A stretch of DNA of 64,000 bases from Heterohyrax brucei (lineage: Eukaryota > Chordata > Mammalia > Hyracoidea > Procaviidae). Shown in pieces: positions 36,401-46,036 of this stretch; positions within the stretch are counted from its first letter, which is position 1; every line of letters starts with the position of its first letter. The translations under genes and the position numbers were made by a program. The stretch lies in the NCBI GenBank assembly GCA_028571685.1, contig CM053146.1, forward strand, positions 110,707,431 to 110,771,430. The letters run 5' to 3'. A model generated the notes under the pieces. The model was not told the DNA's origin. It saw nothing but the letters and a program-made list of their open reading frames with translations, and did no database searches.

Positions 36401-39400
36401 CTTTCACTAACTGGGTTTGTATGTGGGCTTGGTCTCCTCTGCTAGACTGTAATCTCTTTCTAAGACCATAGTCTCTGGATTCTTGGAAACATAGTAAAAT
36501 TGAACAAGTGTTTGTCAGGCAGAAGAGTTTGCCTAGAAGAGCCAAAGAGGCCTAAGACTGAACCCTGCTTTTGTTGAACTTAAAATTCAGTGTTAACAAG
36601 CCTTGTTGACAGAATGGTTATGTTCTGTTGTTGTTGGGTGCTGTTGAGTAAGTTCTGACTCGTGCTGACCCTGCAGGACCCTGCAGGACCCAGGAGACCT
36701 GCCCCATAGGGTTTCCAAGGAGCAGCTAGCTGGTGGATTGTCAAGATTTTGCTCGGCAGCTGTGCTCTTAACCACGACATCGCGAAGCCTCAGTCATGTT
36801 CTAGCAAGAAGGACTCGCTCATTATCTGGTGATCCTTCATTCTAACACATCAGAAACTTCTGGTCAGAGTCTCAGGAGGAAGAGACACTTCAAAACAGTA
36901 ATCAGTCACAGTCAGCTAAAGCAAAGGTCCAGTACTGGCCCTTGTGCCTTGCCCCTAGTGAGTGACACCATTGAGAATCCAGGGACTGCCTGGTCAGCTG
37001 CAGCAGTTCCAGAAGGGACCGCCACAGTGGTAGCCAGCAGTCCTCTCTCACATAGAGTCACACAATGAAATGGTGTGTTCACAGTGGGGAGGATTTTAAG
37101 CCTTACAATGTAGGATCTCTCCAAGGAAATAGTCTCCAACATGTCTTCAGCACATCCTAGGTTAACTGGGTCCAAAGGAGCATCTTGCCCCGTGCCCCAC
37201 CACTGATAAGCTGAGCAAACTTCTGCAAATTATTTAGCTTCCCTGAACCTCAGTTTCCTAGTCTATAGAATGGAGAACATAAACTCTGCAGAGTTTTAAC
37301 ATAAACAGGCTAATGAATCAGTGATAAGAGAGGCCTCAGACTGAGTTGAGCTGGGCCATTATGGAATTCAGACACAGCTGGGGGTATCAGAAGGCAGGAG
37401 GTGAGGCCTGTCGGAGTGCCTGTCTAAGAACTGGGAAGCAAACCCTCAGAAGTGAGTTCCAATAACGATGGACCAGTGTGTGGTTGGAAGATGTTTCTGA
37501 GTGTAGCTTTGGCCTCTTGCTCCCGCCTAGACAACCAACTACTGCCTGAGGTGAGGAAGAAGGGCTATGATAAGACACTGAAATATAAAGTAGTGTCACT
37601 AAAACCCCAAGCAACACAGAGAATGCAAATTGCCATCTGCACATTCGGAAGTGGGGGAGTGGCAGCTTCAGCAGCCACAGGAAGTGGGTGCTGGAAGCTC
37701 CTGGCACTTTCAGTACCCTGCTAGCTGCACAGAGTGTGTCAGCCCTGTCAGTGAGAAGCTCAGCAACCTCAGAAGCTTAAGTCAGCACAAAGACTAGGAT
37801 GAACCAGACAGGAAATGACAGGGGGAGAACCCTGTCACTGAATAGGAAGTACCTGGACAACTTCTAGAAATAGAGCTAGGCTTTGAACAGAGACTTGAAC
37901 ATTTGCCATTACGGATGGGATAGAGTCAGAGCCATGCTACTGGGTGATCAGCGTCCTCTCTTTAGATTGCTGTCACCTGGGCAGAGTGGCTCACATGAGA
38001 ACATGCTTGGCATCTTGCCTGGCATGTAGCAGGTAATGTGAAAATACTATTTTCGCCTACCCACAAAAGTGTTGGCTAACTCAAGGGTCACTCACCAATT
38101 TTTGGGCCGACTGGTGGTCTCTGTTCATTTGCTCTATTATTGCTGTCAGCTCGGAGATCTGCTCTTCTAGGTCAGAAATTATGTTAGTCCTGTGGGACAA
38201 GTGAGTCTTCTCTTATCTACAGCACTTGCTAATCCATGCAGCCAGGGCCCCAAAAGTCATGACTCTGGGTGGATGAAAGCACGTACAGCACCACCATTGT
38301 GGACGCTGGGTTGAAAGGGCAGAATGCTGGTCGGGGAGAAGGAATTGGCAGTAGGGTGGGTGAGCCCCAGGCTGCCCCTTTGGGCAAGCTAGCCAAAGTG
38401 AATGGGGTGAGGTGGTGCCCTCTAGAACAGAAGGGAAATAGGAATATGTCAGAAACTTACTAGAGTTTGGCCTTGATTTGTTAATAAGAATGGATGTAAG
38501 GGTTGAAGGACTGGGGAAAAGAAGGTGGGGTAATAGAATTGAATCACAGATAAGGAACAGACCAGAGATGAGTCTAAGAGGTGATTTAAAAGAGTAGTTT
38601 TAAGAACAGAAAATGATGTGCTTTGTTTCTTTCTAGGGTCTCCATAGTATCTGTAGATGATTCAGCTCTATTTGATTAAGCCAGGGTGGACAGGGAAGCA
38701 GGCAGGCTTATGGGCAGTGGACCTGAGCAAAGGTCCTTAGTTCATGAGACTTTGACCCCCTTGATCAATCATTCACCATGTCTAACCAGGCATAGAGAGA
38801 ATGTGCGGTGAGAAAACAAGAGACAGGATATAAGAGGAGAGGATGATAGGGTATGAAAAAGAAGAAACTGTTCAAGAAAGTTGAATAACAGGAAATGCCT
38901 GTCTTTTGGCTGTGATCTTCAGTATCAACAACACTCAGAAGCGTGGGCTATTTCTTATGTCTTATTTTGCCATAAGTGGTGACAACTTTTTTAAAAGACC
39001 AAAAAATAGGGTGCTGCTTTGTGGGCAGTGACCCACTCTCCTACTGCAGAGCCTTGTAGGTACGCAGGGGAAAGAAAACAGGCCGAATATTCCACTAGAT
39101 GGGAAGAAGGAGCTTGGGTCTGCCTTCTCGGGGCCACGTTGGATCGAGGGGACTCTGAGATCTGGACTCACTCCCAAGTGGGGTTTTGAGTTCCTCAGCC
39201 TCATCCCCCATCTGAATCCCTTCTCATAGGTAACCACTAACAGGTTGTATGCTTTCTATACACCACAAAACAAAAACCAAGAACCAAGCCATTTGCCACT
39301 GAGTCACTTCTGACTAACGGCAGCTCCATGTGTGTCCTGTGCTCTTCTAGCGCTTTCAATGGCTGAGTTCTCAGCAGTGTGTAAAATGCCAGGTTTTTCT

Positions 39401-42400
39401 TCCCAGGCAGCTCTGGGTTGACCAGAACCTCTGATCTTTCAGTTAGTAGCAGAACACATGAACAGTCACACCTCCATACACTAATAGGTAATAAACACTT
39501 AATAAATTGTGTGTGTTTTCTGTTGCTGCTGGTGGTGGTCTTTTAGATTTCTGTCCTGGAAAGACAGTTCTCATAACAAGCAAAAACCAAGGGGAAGAGC
39601 CACCAGTTGGGAAGCCATTAGAGTAGCGCAGGAGAGATGCCTGAACTACGGCAGGGTAGTAAGGAAGGAGATACGACGAGGGATTGAGGCGATGGCATTA
39701 AAAGCACATGATGACAGATTTGATATGACATGGAAAATTAGAGAGTGAGTGGGGAGGATTAGTGAGCGGGTGAGGCTTGCGTGGCAGAGGATGGTAGGTG
39801 CTTAAACCAAGTGAGCCTGGAGCCTTCCACGCAGCACCTCCCAGAGGCATCAACTGAGTAGTATCTTTGGACATAATAAAAAGAGCTACATACTCAGGAT
39901 GACCAGAACCCCTGGCCTTGTGTTGAATTCACACCCTCCAAATTCAGGCTGCTTTTTAATGAGTACTTTATCACTTATCCTGTGGAAGAACTGCTCTCCA
40001 TTAGTGTGAAAGACACTATATCCGATCATTTCCTGGGTCAGCTGCCTGATCTGGTCTTCATTTGCCCCTCGGATCTGCTCACTAACAGGACCAGAGTAAA
40101 CTGGTGGGTGTGGAGGGGAGCACGTATCAAGAAAGGGGAGGAGGTGTGCAGAGCGCTTGCAATGCCTTTAGAGCGGGGCCCTGGGACCTGGGCATGGACA
40201 TCAGGGATGCTGGAGAGGGCAGGCCAAGCCAGATGGGGATAGCTTTTAGGAACTGGGTGTTGGACCAAAGACATTACCTGTAAGTTTCTACTTCGTCCAT
40301 GTTCTCTGACTCTGACTGCTTTTTTCTGTCGAATATCTCTTCCCCTAGGGTAACAGAAATCTGCTCCTTACTCCGAACCACGCGGTAGCCAGGTGACACG
40401 TTTATCACTTCCTAGGCACCAAGGTGAAAGGTAAGACAATAGTGTAGCTGTAGCATGTCAAGATTTCTCCAGATGTTCTACTATTGCCCTCCTCACACCT
40501 TAAACACAGAGAAATGAGATAAGACTCCAGGGCCCATGTCCCCTTCTGTGCTTTCCCCCAGTTACTGCTCACCATGTATCTTCAGCACAGATGTTTCTCT
40601 TGAGACAAAAATCCCATCATTCAGGAGGCTCCTGGATGTTTCAGTCAGCCAGCCTATAGGCCTCCAAGCTCAAAATGCGCAAAACCCAGTCTTCACCATC
40701 CTACTCCACCCTTTGTCCCTCAACCCTGCATCTCCTTCTGAGTTCTTCATCACAGCCATAGTCCAGGAGGCAGCTGGGCATGATGGAAACCACACCAGTG
40801 TGGGAATCAGAAAACCCAGAGTTTGAATCTAGCCTCTGCCACCTGCCAAGCCAAGTGCCGTCGAGTTGGATCCGACTCTGGTAACCTAACAATAGTTAAT
40901 GAACGTCGCTATGCTGCAGTTTCCTCATGGAACAAAACTACCCTTCTCTAGCACATTGGGGTTCCCAAGGCACTAGAGAGCAGCAGAAAGTGTCCTGCAA
41001 CTGAACATGAGCTGCACCTTGGCCTGGATTCCTTGTCACCACCTAATTTCCCCGGGACACTTTCCTCGCCCTATACAATGTGCTACTGATGGTCATTAGA
41101 TGCTGGTTCTAGGGTCTGGTCAACCTGAGTTAAAGCTCTGTTTTTACCACTTATTAGCCATATATATAATATTTGCTAACAATAGCCCTTCCTCATAGGA
41201 CCACTGATAAAATTCAAAGAGGTAAGTATTCACTACGCAATGATAAAGAATAACAGTGATTCCAGGAAACATCTTATAACCTGGTTTCAACTGGAAGACA
41301 TTATGTTGAGTGAAAGTAGTCAGCAACAAAAGGACAAATACTGTATGAGACCTCTAAGATAAGACCTCAAAAACAGACTTGTGTATAGAAGAAAAGACTC
41401 TTTGACAGCTGCGAGGAAAGAGAAAAAGGGAGAGCGATGGGGGAAGGGTTTATATTAGATATATTAGATAGAAATCTGGTTGGGTGAAATTGGTGATAGC
41501 ACACATTAGAAACAAGAACAATATTAAGTGGACTTCAGCATAACTTGAGTACTCCTTTCATCTTAACCCAATATGGCAAGGATAGAGTAGCTGGGGCAGG
41601 GGGTGGGGGACCATGCTCTTAGGCGAAAGCGAGGCCAATTGGCACAACTAGCGTTTTGCTAAGAGGGCTCTCTGCACCCCACGGTGGTGAGTGGCGCCTG
41701 GGGTCTTAAAAGCTGCCAAGTTGCCATCTGAGGGCACAGCAAATGGCCCCAACTCAGCAGGAACGGATGCTCACCAAGGACCAAAATGACATGGGGTAAA
41801 GACAACACAGAAGATAGAGAGACCCACATGAGTGGGTGCCTACATTGACTTGGGACCAGAAGAACAGGATGGTGCCCGGCCACCACCAGTGACAGCCGCG
41901 ATGGAGCTAAGTTGAGTCTCACTGGCAACACAAGAATCAAAAGGGGTGCATCCTGAGATCTCCACTAAAAGACCTTAATTGGTGGTCCAGTGGTTTTGGG
42001 GTTCTCCTGGGAGCATGGCCCCTGGCCCTGATGCTGCCCTTGCCCATAAATCACAATGAAGGTCCACTCTTCAAACACGAATGGATTGGACTTGGTGATG
42101 CAGAGTGACCATATATTAGATGCACTTTATAGTTCTATACATCTATAGGATGTCATCCCGCTGACCTCTGGCTGGAGGAAGGAGAGTGGGTGGAGAGGAG
42201 GGGAAAGGAGACTGTTGGGAGGATGAGACATGTATGGAGCAGAGAGGAATAGTGTGCAGTCACCGGACAGGGAGAGCAGTGGAAGCTGCATATAGGTGGG
42301 CATGTAAATTTATACAGGAATGTACATTTTCACTCAGTCATATTAAATAAAAAAGAAAGAGGTAAGTATGTGCAAAGGCTCATGCCTACACATATGAGGT

Positions 42401-44242
42401 ATTCAAAAAATGGTAGTCCCATTGCCCTCTTCCCATGTTTACTCACATAAGGTAATTTCATACCCTCTTCTCTTTTTCCAGGATGGATTTTCATTCTGCA
42501 AGGGGAAAGTTTGCTCAGAAGCCACCAGAAAACAAAGAGGAGCTCAGAGCTTAGTAGCTATTCCTTGAACTTCCCTTCTGCCTGACTTCTGTATTCTGAG
42601 TTCCAGCCCCTCAGCCTTCTCAGGGGATTCTTGGGGTGTCTGGTGAATCTACTGGCTTCATGAGGAGATTCTTATCCCCAAAGACCGAAGAGTTGTCTTA
42701 CTTATGATGAAAGGAAAACAATAACAAACAACAACGACGAAAAACAAGCCCACTGTCATCGAGTCGATTCTGACTCATAGCGACCCTATTGGACAGAGCA
42801 GAATTGCCCCACAGATTTTTCCAAGGAGCCCCTGGTGGATTTGAACTGTCACTCTTTGGGTTAACAGATGCAGCACTTAACCACTATGCCACCAGGGTTT
42901 CCTAGCAAATAATAGGTGCCCAATAAATAGTTTTTGAATGAATGGAATACAAAGACTCATGCAAAGGCCCAAGACAAAGTTATGCTTTCTAAGGCTGACA
43001 ATGTACATAAACATTGTAATTTGTGAGTTAAATACACACACCTAGAGATGCAACCTACAGACCACCTTAGACCCAGGAAACGAATCAGCAAAATGCTGAC
43101 CACCCCCATAAATCAGTGTGGCCCCCGAGGCTCTGCCTACAGCATGATCCGGGCACCAGTTCCTTTCGATGAAGGAAACATCTACTAGGCAACTATGCTG
43201 ACGGCTCCTTTGCAATGACTTTGAAAGCTGCTGGTACAGGAAACCACAGAATCTACACCTAGGGTTTGAAGTTTGGGGAATGTCTTGGCATATTCTGGAA
43301 ATCTCTGATGTCCCTGGCAGTAGTTAGCTCAAGTCTAGCAGGGCTAGGAAAGCCAAGGTGGGGGCATTACTTATCTACGTTCTTCAAACCATCCCTGTCT
43401 CACAGAATGAAAACTACTTACTTTGGGTCAAGAGGTTTGGTTGCTAGTTGGCAGGAACTGTCTTTTTTTGAAGCTGGTATTAGAGGAGTTAGCCTGAAAG
43501 TGCAAAATAAAAAACTAAAATGTGAAAATGAAAATTCAGAAACCTGTTTTATTAGTTCCAGATTAGGTGTAGCCCCATGATGACCTTAAATCGGAATCTA
43601 GGGTCTGACAACTGGAATCTTTACAACCTGGATGGTCTAGGGGATCCTGAGACACAAGGTCTTGGCCCTTGTTCACCGTCCAAGTAAGTCCCAACCTTGG
43701 CAGCGCAGCTGGAGGCTCCATTCTCACAGCTTTTCATCCCACACGAAGGAGGCAAGGGCTGCAGCTGGAAGCTGTGCTCCCTAGTGCACTGACTCCAAGA
43801 CTAGCAAGATTAATGTGCGGGCCACAGCTTGCAGGGAAGGCTGTGTAAAGTTAGGCTTTCTGACCCATTTGGGATTTGGGTGCCCTGTTCACTTTCGGGA
43901 AATCTTGTGAGAGAAGCAAAAAAAGCCAAACTCACTGCTGTCGAGTCGATTCTGACTCATAGCAACCCTGTAAGGTCACAGTAAAGCTGCCCCATGGAGC
44001 CTGGAGGACTGGAACTGCCAGTCTCTTGGTTAGCACGCATAGCACTTAACCACTATGCCACCAGGGTTGAAACAAGGCTGCAAATGAAACCTAAGCCCCT
44101 GGTCTTACCCTACCCCAGAAAGTCCTTACTTGGGGTTCCCTTTGGAGGTCTTGCCTGGTGGCCGAGGAGTCTTGATTAGCTTCCGTGGTCCCAAGTTCCA
44201 GGGATCCCAGCAGGTGCAGTAGACCAGAGGGTTGCGATACAT
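21313..44242 (-). CDS. FLACC1: FLACC1 (ALS2CR12), complete 14-exon coding region
   Basis: Flagellum-associated coiled-coil protein, known from testis and sperm; molecular role poorly defined. Minus-strand exons 44242-44130, 42495-42447, 40411-40278, 40081-39980, 38189-38096, 36171-36110, 35229-35132, 34117-34065, 31587-31488, 30051-29948, 25211-25149, 22668-22579, 22449-22340 and 21433-21313 join with matching phases into 1293 nt (430 residues plus stop; human about 445). The start is the first ATG of the 44289 exon (MYRNPLVYCTCWDPWNLG). Residues about 100-390 are highly charged, Glu/Lys/Gln-rich and helical in character (e.g. SDLEEQISELTAIIEQMN, KAAVTNLEKTLQTKLSEAEE), as expected for long coiled coils. 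Identity rests on position between CASP8 and TRAK2, strand, size and coiled-coil content. Every intron is GT/AG except the one after the 40081-39980 exon, whose in-frame donor reads GA. Confidence 0.88.
21740..21965 (-). mobile_element. AfroSINE (longer subfamily), antisense
   Basis: GCAGTAATCCTTACAGAAGC body, GCAGTATCGTTGGACAGG, GTGCCACCCAGGGA head. Confidence 0.82.
22340..22449 (-). CDS. FLACC1: FLACC1 exon 13 of coding region
   Basis: Acceptor gtctttcag, donor CTCAG|GTCTGG (weak beyond GT). Encodes KAAVTNLEKTLQTKLSEAEE through VLTQENMRL. Joins to the last exon with a split Arg codon. Confidence 0.87.
22579..22668 (-). CDS. FLACC1: FLACC1 exon 12 of coding region
   Basis: Acceptor cttacatag, donor AAAGAG|GTGAGT. 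Encodes TIEEELEAQTVILESLNTTL through QMELQKE; 90 nt, phase 0 at both ends. Confidence 0.87.
22915..23420 (+). mobile_element. L2 LINE remnant
   Basis: ACAAACACTTATTAAATACT and TGCCATTGTGGCTGGAACAG and GGGTGCCATTGAGGGGTTTT follow the usual L2 3' order. FLACC1 intron. Confidence 0.5.
23765..23915 (+). mobile_element. AfroSINE-type SINE
   Basis: GTGCCCTGGTGGCAGAGGTT head, tail GAGTCAGAATAGACTCAG. Confidence 0.88.
24018..24178 (-). mobile_element. AfroSINE-type SINE, antisense
   Basis: CTGCCGTCGAGTCGGTTCCA tail, GCGCCTGGTGGATTTGAACT body, ACCACCAAGGTCTCC head. A young-looking copy. Confidence 0.9.
24205..24362 (-). mobile_element. AfroSINE-type SINE, antisense
   Basis: AATTCCAACTCATAGTGACC tail, GTAGATTTGAACTGTCATCC; directly follows the previous copy. 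Confidence 0.87.
25149..25211 (-). CDS. FLACC1: FLACC1 exon 11 of coding region
   Basis: Acceptor atttttTAG, donor AAAGAG|GTAAGC. Encodes ELLKQHELDTLKLEELVKVK and a final E; phase 0 at both ends (63 nt). Confidence 0.85.
25435..25603 (-). mobile_element. AfroSINE-type SINE, antisense, with target duplication
   Basis: Antisense A-rich tail, ACAGCGACCCTATAGAACAG, ATGCCACCAGGGTTTCC. Flanked by AATACCCACAGG at 25423-25434 and 25604-25615. Confidence 0.92.
25833..26000 (+). mobile_element. AfroSINE-type SINE
   Basis: GAAACACTGGCGGTGTAGTG head, tail AATCAGAATCAACTTGATGA, then a TTTG-rich end. Confidence 0.9.
26035..26305 (-). mobile_element. SINE related to the RTE 5' region, antisense
   Basis: Contains CAGAAGTAGATTGACAGCCC and CATCACAGCAACCCATAAGC, both close to the RTE 5' end at 29500-29700, and a tRNA-like antisense head (GGGAATCAAACCTGG). 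Confidence 0.6.
26316..26520 (+). mobile_element. SINE, 'GGAGTCCCTGGGTGG' subfamily
   Basis: Head GGAGTCCCTGGGTGGTG, body CAATCTACTTCTGAAAAAG, tail GAGTCGGGGTCAACTCAG. Confidence 0.85.
26530..29715 (-). mobile_element. RTE (BovB-like) LINE, near full length, dead
   Basis: Minus-strand element of about 3.2 kb in a FLACC1 intron, sense to that gene. 5' region near 29715-29230; endonuclease part near 28800-28500; RT parts near 27916-27650 (SIFVPIPKADDPTKYGNYL), 27650-27450 (FINYAEVFDYVDHNKLW) and 27409-27125 (CADDITLFAESEEDLKHL); C terminus near 26971-26601 (DAFELWCWKIILNIPWTAK). Stops and frameshifts throughout; the RT catalytic box reads CADD. Confidence 0.9.
29948..30051 (-). CDS. FLACC1: FLACC1 exon 10 of coding region
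   Basis: Acceptor atctctacag, donor AAGGAG|GTAACT. Encodes HRLTQELELVSEEEKRKINE through FENFNQEKE. Confidence 0.87.
30070..31487 (-). other. FLACC1 intron, nothing recognised
   Basis: No exon-like frame with splice sites and no repeat I can name. Confidence 0.4.
31488..31587 (-). CDS. FLACC1: FLACC1 exon 9 of coding region
   Basis: Acceptor gctccacag, donor CAAA|GTGAGT. Encodes DSISDEMEDRWSKWKAEWEK through REKILLQQ, rich in Trp, Glu and Lys. Confidence 0.87.
31690..32880 (-). other. FLACC1 intron, nothing recognised
   Basis: Several frames of up to 100 codons, none with recognisable motifs or repeat text. Confidence 0.4.
32885..33260 (+). mobile_element. Old L1 3' remnant
   Basis: GGAAACAATTCAAATGGCCA and CTAGTGGTTACCACGGGTAG are typical of old L1 3' ends; a similar tail is at 58890-58985. 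Confidence 0.5.
33298..33472 (-). mobile_element. AfroSINE, antisense
   Basis: TGATAGTGACCCTATGGGAG tail, GGCTGTAATCTCTATGGAAG body, CACTAGGGCTCC head. Confidence 0.85.
34065..34117 (-). CDS. FLACC1: FLACC1 exon 8 of coding region
   Basis: Acceptor ttttgtccag, donor TATCAG|GTGAGA. Completes an Asp codon, then EMAKEYKYLKNMFHMYQ. Confidence 0.85.
34240..34400. mobile_element. MER5-like hAT fragment
   Basis: AGATGCCTGGGCTCCATCCC, GAATCAGGATCTCAG and CAGTGATTCTGAGGCAC resemble the MER5 family; sits 125 bp from a FLACC1 exon. Confidence 0.5.
34865..34960 (+). mobile_element. MIR remnant
   Basis: CAGATGGGGAAACTGAGACT and following text match the MIR core. Confidence 0.6.
35132..35229 (-). CDS. 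FLACC1: FLACC1 exon 7 of coding region
   Basis: Acceptor ggttccacag, donor CTGG|GTAGGT. Encodes ELKEAHAAELSGLEQNYKEV through AERLAAQEKL, strongly helical. Confidence 0.87.
36110..36171 (-). CDS. FLACC1: FLACC1 exon 6 of coding region
   Basis: Acceptor tatctgcag, donor AACAG|GTACAC. Encodes LSSEMEIRCAEMQQNFEREN plus a split Arg codon. Confidence 0.87.
36625..36790 (-). mobile_element. AfroSINE-type SINE, antisense
   Basis: TGTTGTTGTTGGGTGCTGTT tail end, CCCCATAGGGTTTCCAAGGA body, with a small internal repeat CCTGCAGGACCCTGCAGGAC. Confidence 0.87.
37195..37290 (-). mobile_element. MIR remnant
   Basis: TTAGCTTCCCTGAACCTCAG TTTCCTAGTC-like text of the MIR 3' part. Confidence 0.6.
37300..38095 (-). 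other. FLACC1 intron, nothing recognised
   Basis: No exon or repeat signal. Confidence 0.4.
38096..38189 (-). CDS. FLACC1: FLACC1 exon 5 of coding region, coiled coil
   Basis: Acceptor gtcccacag, donor AAATTG|GTGAGT. Encodes TNIISDLEEQISELTAIIEQ through HQSAQKL, with heptad-like spacing of Leu and Ile. Confidence 0.87.
38190..39250 (-). other. FLACC1 intron, nothing recognised
   Basis: No exon or repeat signal that I can name. Confidence 0.4.
39262..39475 (-). mobile_element. Old AfroSINE-like copy, antisense
   Basis: GCCATTTGCCACTGAGTCAC tail and CTGATCTTTCAGTTAGTAGC near the head; strongly diverged. Confidence 0.6.
39600..39760 (+). mobile_element. L2/MIR-type remnant
   Basis: GAAGCCATTAGAGTAGCGCA and GGGATTGAGGCGATGGCATT resemble an old L2 3' region. 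Confidence 0.35.
39980..40081 (-). CDS. FLACC1: FLACC1 exon 4 of coding region, non-canonical donor
   Basis: Acceptor cctgttag, then EQIRGANEDQIRQLTQEMIG through TNGEQFFH. The only donor that keeps the frame into the next exon is CACAG|GATAAG, a GA rather than a GT. The exon is 102 nt and symmetric, so skipping would remove 34 residues without a frameshift. Confidence 0.72.
40278..40411 (-). CDS. FLACC1: FLACC1 exon 3 of coding region
   Basis: Acceptor ggtgcctag, donor TACAG|GTAATG. Encodes EVINVSPGYRVVRSKEQISV through SESENMDEVETY. Phase 0 in, phase 2 out. Confidence 0.85.
40840..40885 (-). mobile_element. AfroSINE tail fragment, antisense
   Basis: AAGTGCCGTCGAGTTGGATC only. Confidence 0.65.
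41230..42355 (+). mobile_element. L1 LINE 3' end (about 1.1 kb)
   Basis: Closely similar to the L1 3' end at 18740-19871. AATAAA at 42346 with an A-rich tail. Flanked by a 14-bp duplication AAAGAGGTAAGTAT (41216-41229 and 42356-42369). Inserted in a FLACC1 intron, antisense to the gene. Confidence 0.94.
42447..42495 (-). CDS. FLACC1: FLACC1 exon 2 of coding region
   Basis: Acceptor cccttgcag, donor TAT|GTGAGT. Encodes MKIHPGKREEGMKLPY after completing a Lys codon. A young L1 lies 91 bp from its donor. Confidence 0.82.
42720..42902 (-). mobile_element. AfroSINE-type SINE, antisense
   Basis: CAACAACGACGAAAAACAAG tail, CATCGAGTCGATTCTGACTC, ATGCCACCAGGGTTTCC head. Confidence 0.93.
42905..43915 (-). 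other. FLACC1 intron, nothing recognised
   Basis: The 104-codon plus frame at 43266-43580 has no recognisable motif. Confidence 0.4.
43917..44070 (-). mobile_element. AfroSINE-type SINE, antisense
   Basis: TGTCGAGTCGATTCTGACTC tail to ATGCCACCAGGGTTG head; ends about 60 bp from the FLACC1 start exon. Confidence 0.92.
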
Positions 44243-44289
44243 GGCTCAAGGTCAGAGGCAGTCTTGGCTGCTGGGTCAAAAGGCTTTTG
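44130..44289 (-). CDS. FLACC1: FLACC1 exon with start codon
   Basis: Minus-strand acceptor ccattttag before 44289, donor AA|GTAAGG after 44130. 5' UTR occupies 44289-44243 and the ATG is 44242-44240. The exon encodes 37 residues from MYRNPLVYCTCWDP to KTSKGNP. Confidence 0.87.
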
Positions 44290-44499
44290 CTAAAATGGAG
44301 AAATGAAAGCAGAGGGTTAAACCACTCAGAGTCAAAACAGCAATACTTAGAGACAGATGGAGAAGAACACAGAGAGGGCCCACAGCACATATGGATTCTG
44401 ACAGGTGTTGATCTGCTGCAGTTCTGGCCTATGGGGTGTCACCTCCTTCCTTGCCACCTATGAGACTGGACTTGAAAGCAATTTAAAATTTGCCATTTG

Positions 44500-44600
44500 T
44501 AAGTCTGTTTACTGTGAGTTTGTTTTACAGTCAATAATCACTATTATCCAAATTTCACAGAGGACATACTGAGGCTTGGAGACGCAACTCAGATAGCAAG
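44500..44600 (+). mobile_element. MIR remnant
   Basis: AAATTTCACAGAGGACATAC to GTTGCAGAGCTGGGAATC follows the MIR order. Confidence 0.55.
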
Positions 44601-45116
44601 TTGCAGAGCTGGGAATCATAAGAAGGTCTGGGAGTCTCAGGGAACTGGAACAAACAAGGTGTCAGGGAGAACATTTGCAGGGCTTCGGGCCATGGCCATT
44701 TCCAGATGGCGGTATTTCAGTATTTCAGTTGCTGTGCATGCTAGCTGTACAGTAGCCCTTGAAACCCAAGAGAGAACCACTGTTAGCAGTTGTTTGGGGA
44801 ATTTTCCTAGAGATAGTCTATGAATATGGAGTGTTCTATGAATACATGTAAAGTATACTCTCATTTGTGTAAATTCTTTAAAAGATTTTATAATCTTTAC
44901 ACAAATTTACAGAACTGACACAAGTTGGAGCATATTTTACATATTCATAGTGTTTGATATGTATCACTATATATGGTACATATATAGTGTTTTATATATA
45001 CATATGGCATGTATGAGTCAGAATCAAGTCACTGGCACACAAGCCGCTCTGTTTGTATATGTATATTACATATTTCCATATCAACATTTACTATAGAGAT
45101 ACAGATACACGCAACT

Positions 45117-45280
45117 GAAAACCAAACCCTTTGTTGTTGAGTTGGTACCAACTCACACTGACTCTATAGGATAGAGCAGAACTGCCCCATAGAATTTCCA
45201 AGGAGCTCCTGATGGATTCAAACTGCCAGCCTTTCAGTTAGCAGCTTGTAGCATTTAATCATTATGCCACCAGCGTTTCT
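45117..45280 (-). mobile_element. AfroSINE-type SINE, antisense
   Basis: TTGTTGTTGAGTTGGTACCA tail to ATGCCACCAGCGTTTC head. Confidence 0.9.
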
Positions 45281-46036
45281 TCATACATGTATCATATGAA
45301 ACACAGAAGATCTGTGTGGATATTCAGATATCCATATAGGCCTACTGCATTCACCGTGACTCAATGCTTCATTGTATGAATCTAAGAACATAAGGTTTTT
45401 TCCTTTCTTCTATTAAGTATTATTTCTTCTTCTTTTCCTGCTTCTCTCCAAAATGATTTTACCTGAGATCTAGTAGGCTAGGTGTGCCAAATGATGGCAC
45501 TATAGTCACCAGTGAGCCAGGTGAGTTTTCAGAGAGGTTACTGGTTAGAATTAACCTGCAGAAAAAAATTACATAAAATTTCTCTTCTGAAGAGCTTACC
45601 TTAGACTGTCCAAAGATCTGTTTATCCCATATGGCTCCTTCCCAAGTCAAGAGTCAAGAGTTTTAAAGAAACCACAGTGTTACAGAGAAACAGTTCTGAA
45701 TTAACATAAAATCAGAACAGGTCAAATCCAGAGGCTCCAGTAATCAAGGCTTTAGACACCATTCCAGATGATTAAAATACCAAAGCAGAAGATCCACACT
45801 GTGAGCAGCAGAGAGAGTCTTCCTCACAGTAAGTCCAATTAAAGGCTTTTAAAAGGCTGAACTGGCAGGAATGTGAATCTCCACTCTTAGAAAGACCATC
45901 TGGTTCAAGTCTCTTAATATTGCCATGAAAATCAAACCAGAGGAGAAAGTCATCCTTCCATTCACAATCTGTTGACTTGGGCCTTGAGTCGTGAAGTTTG
46001 TCTTTGTGAGACGGCAGGAGGGGGTTTGTGTATTTT

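Noticed and set aside
40074-40074. Acceptor gagcag for the FLACC1 exon 40081-39980
   Set aside because: It breaks the reading phase; the acceptor gttag seven bases earlier joins in frame.
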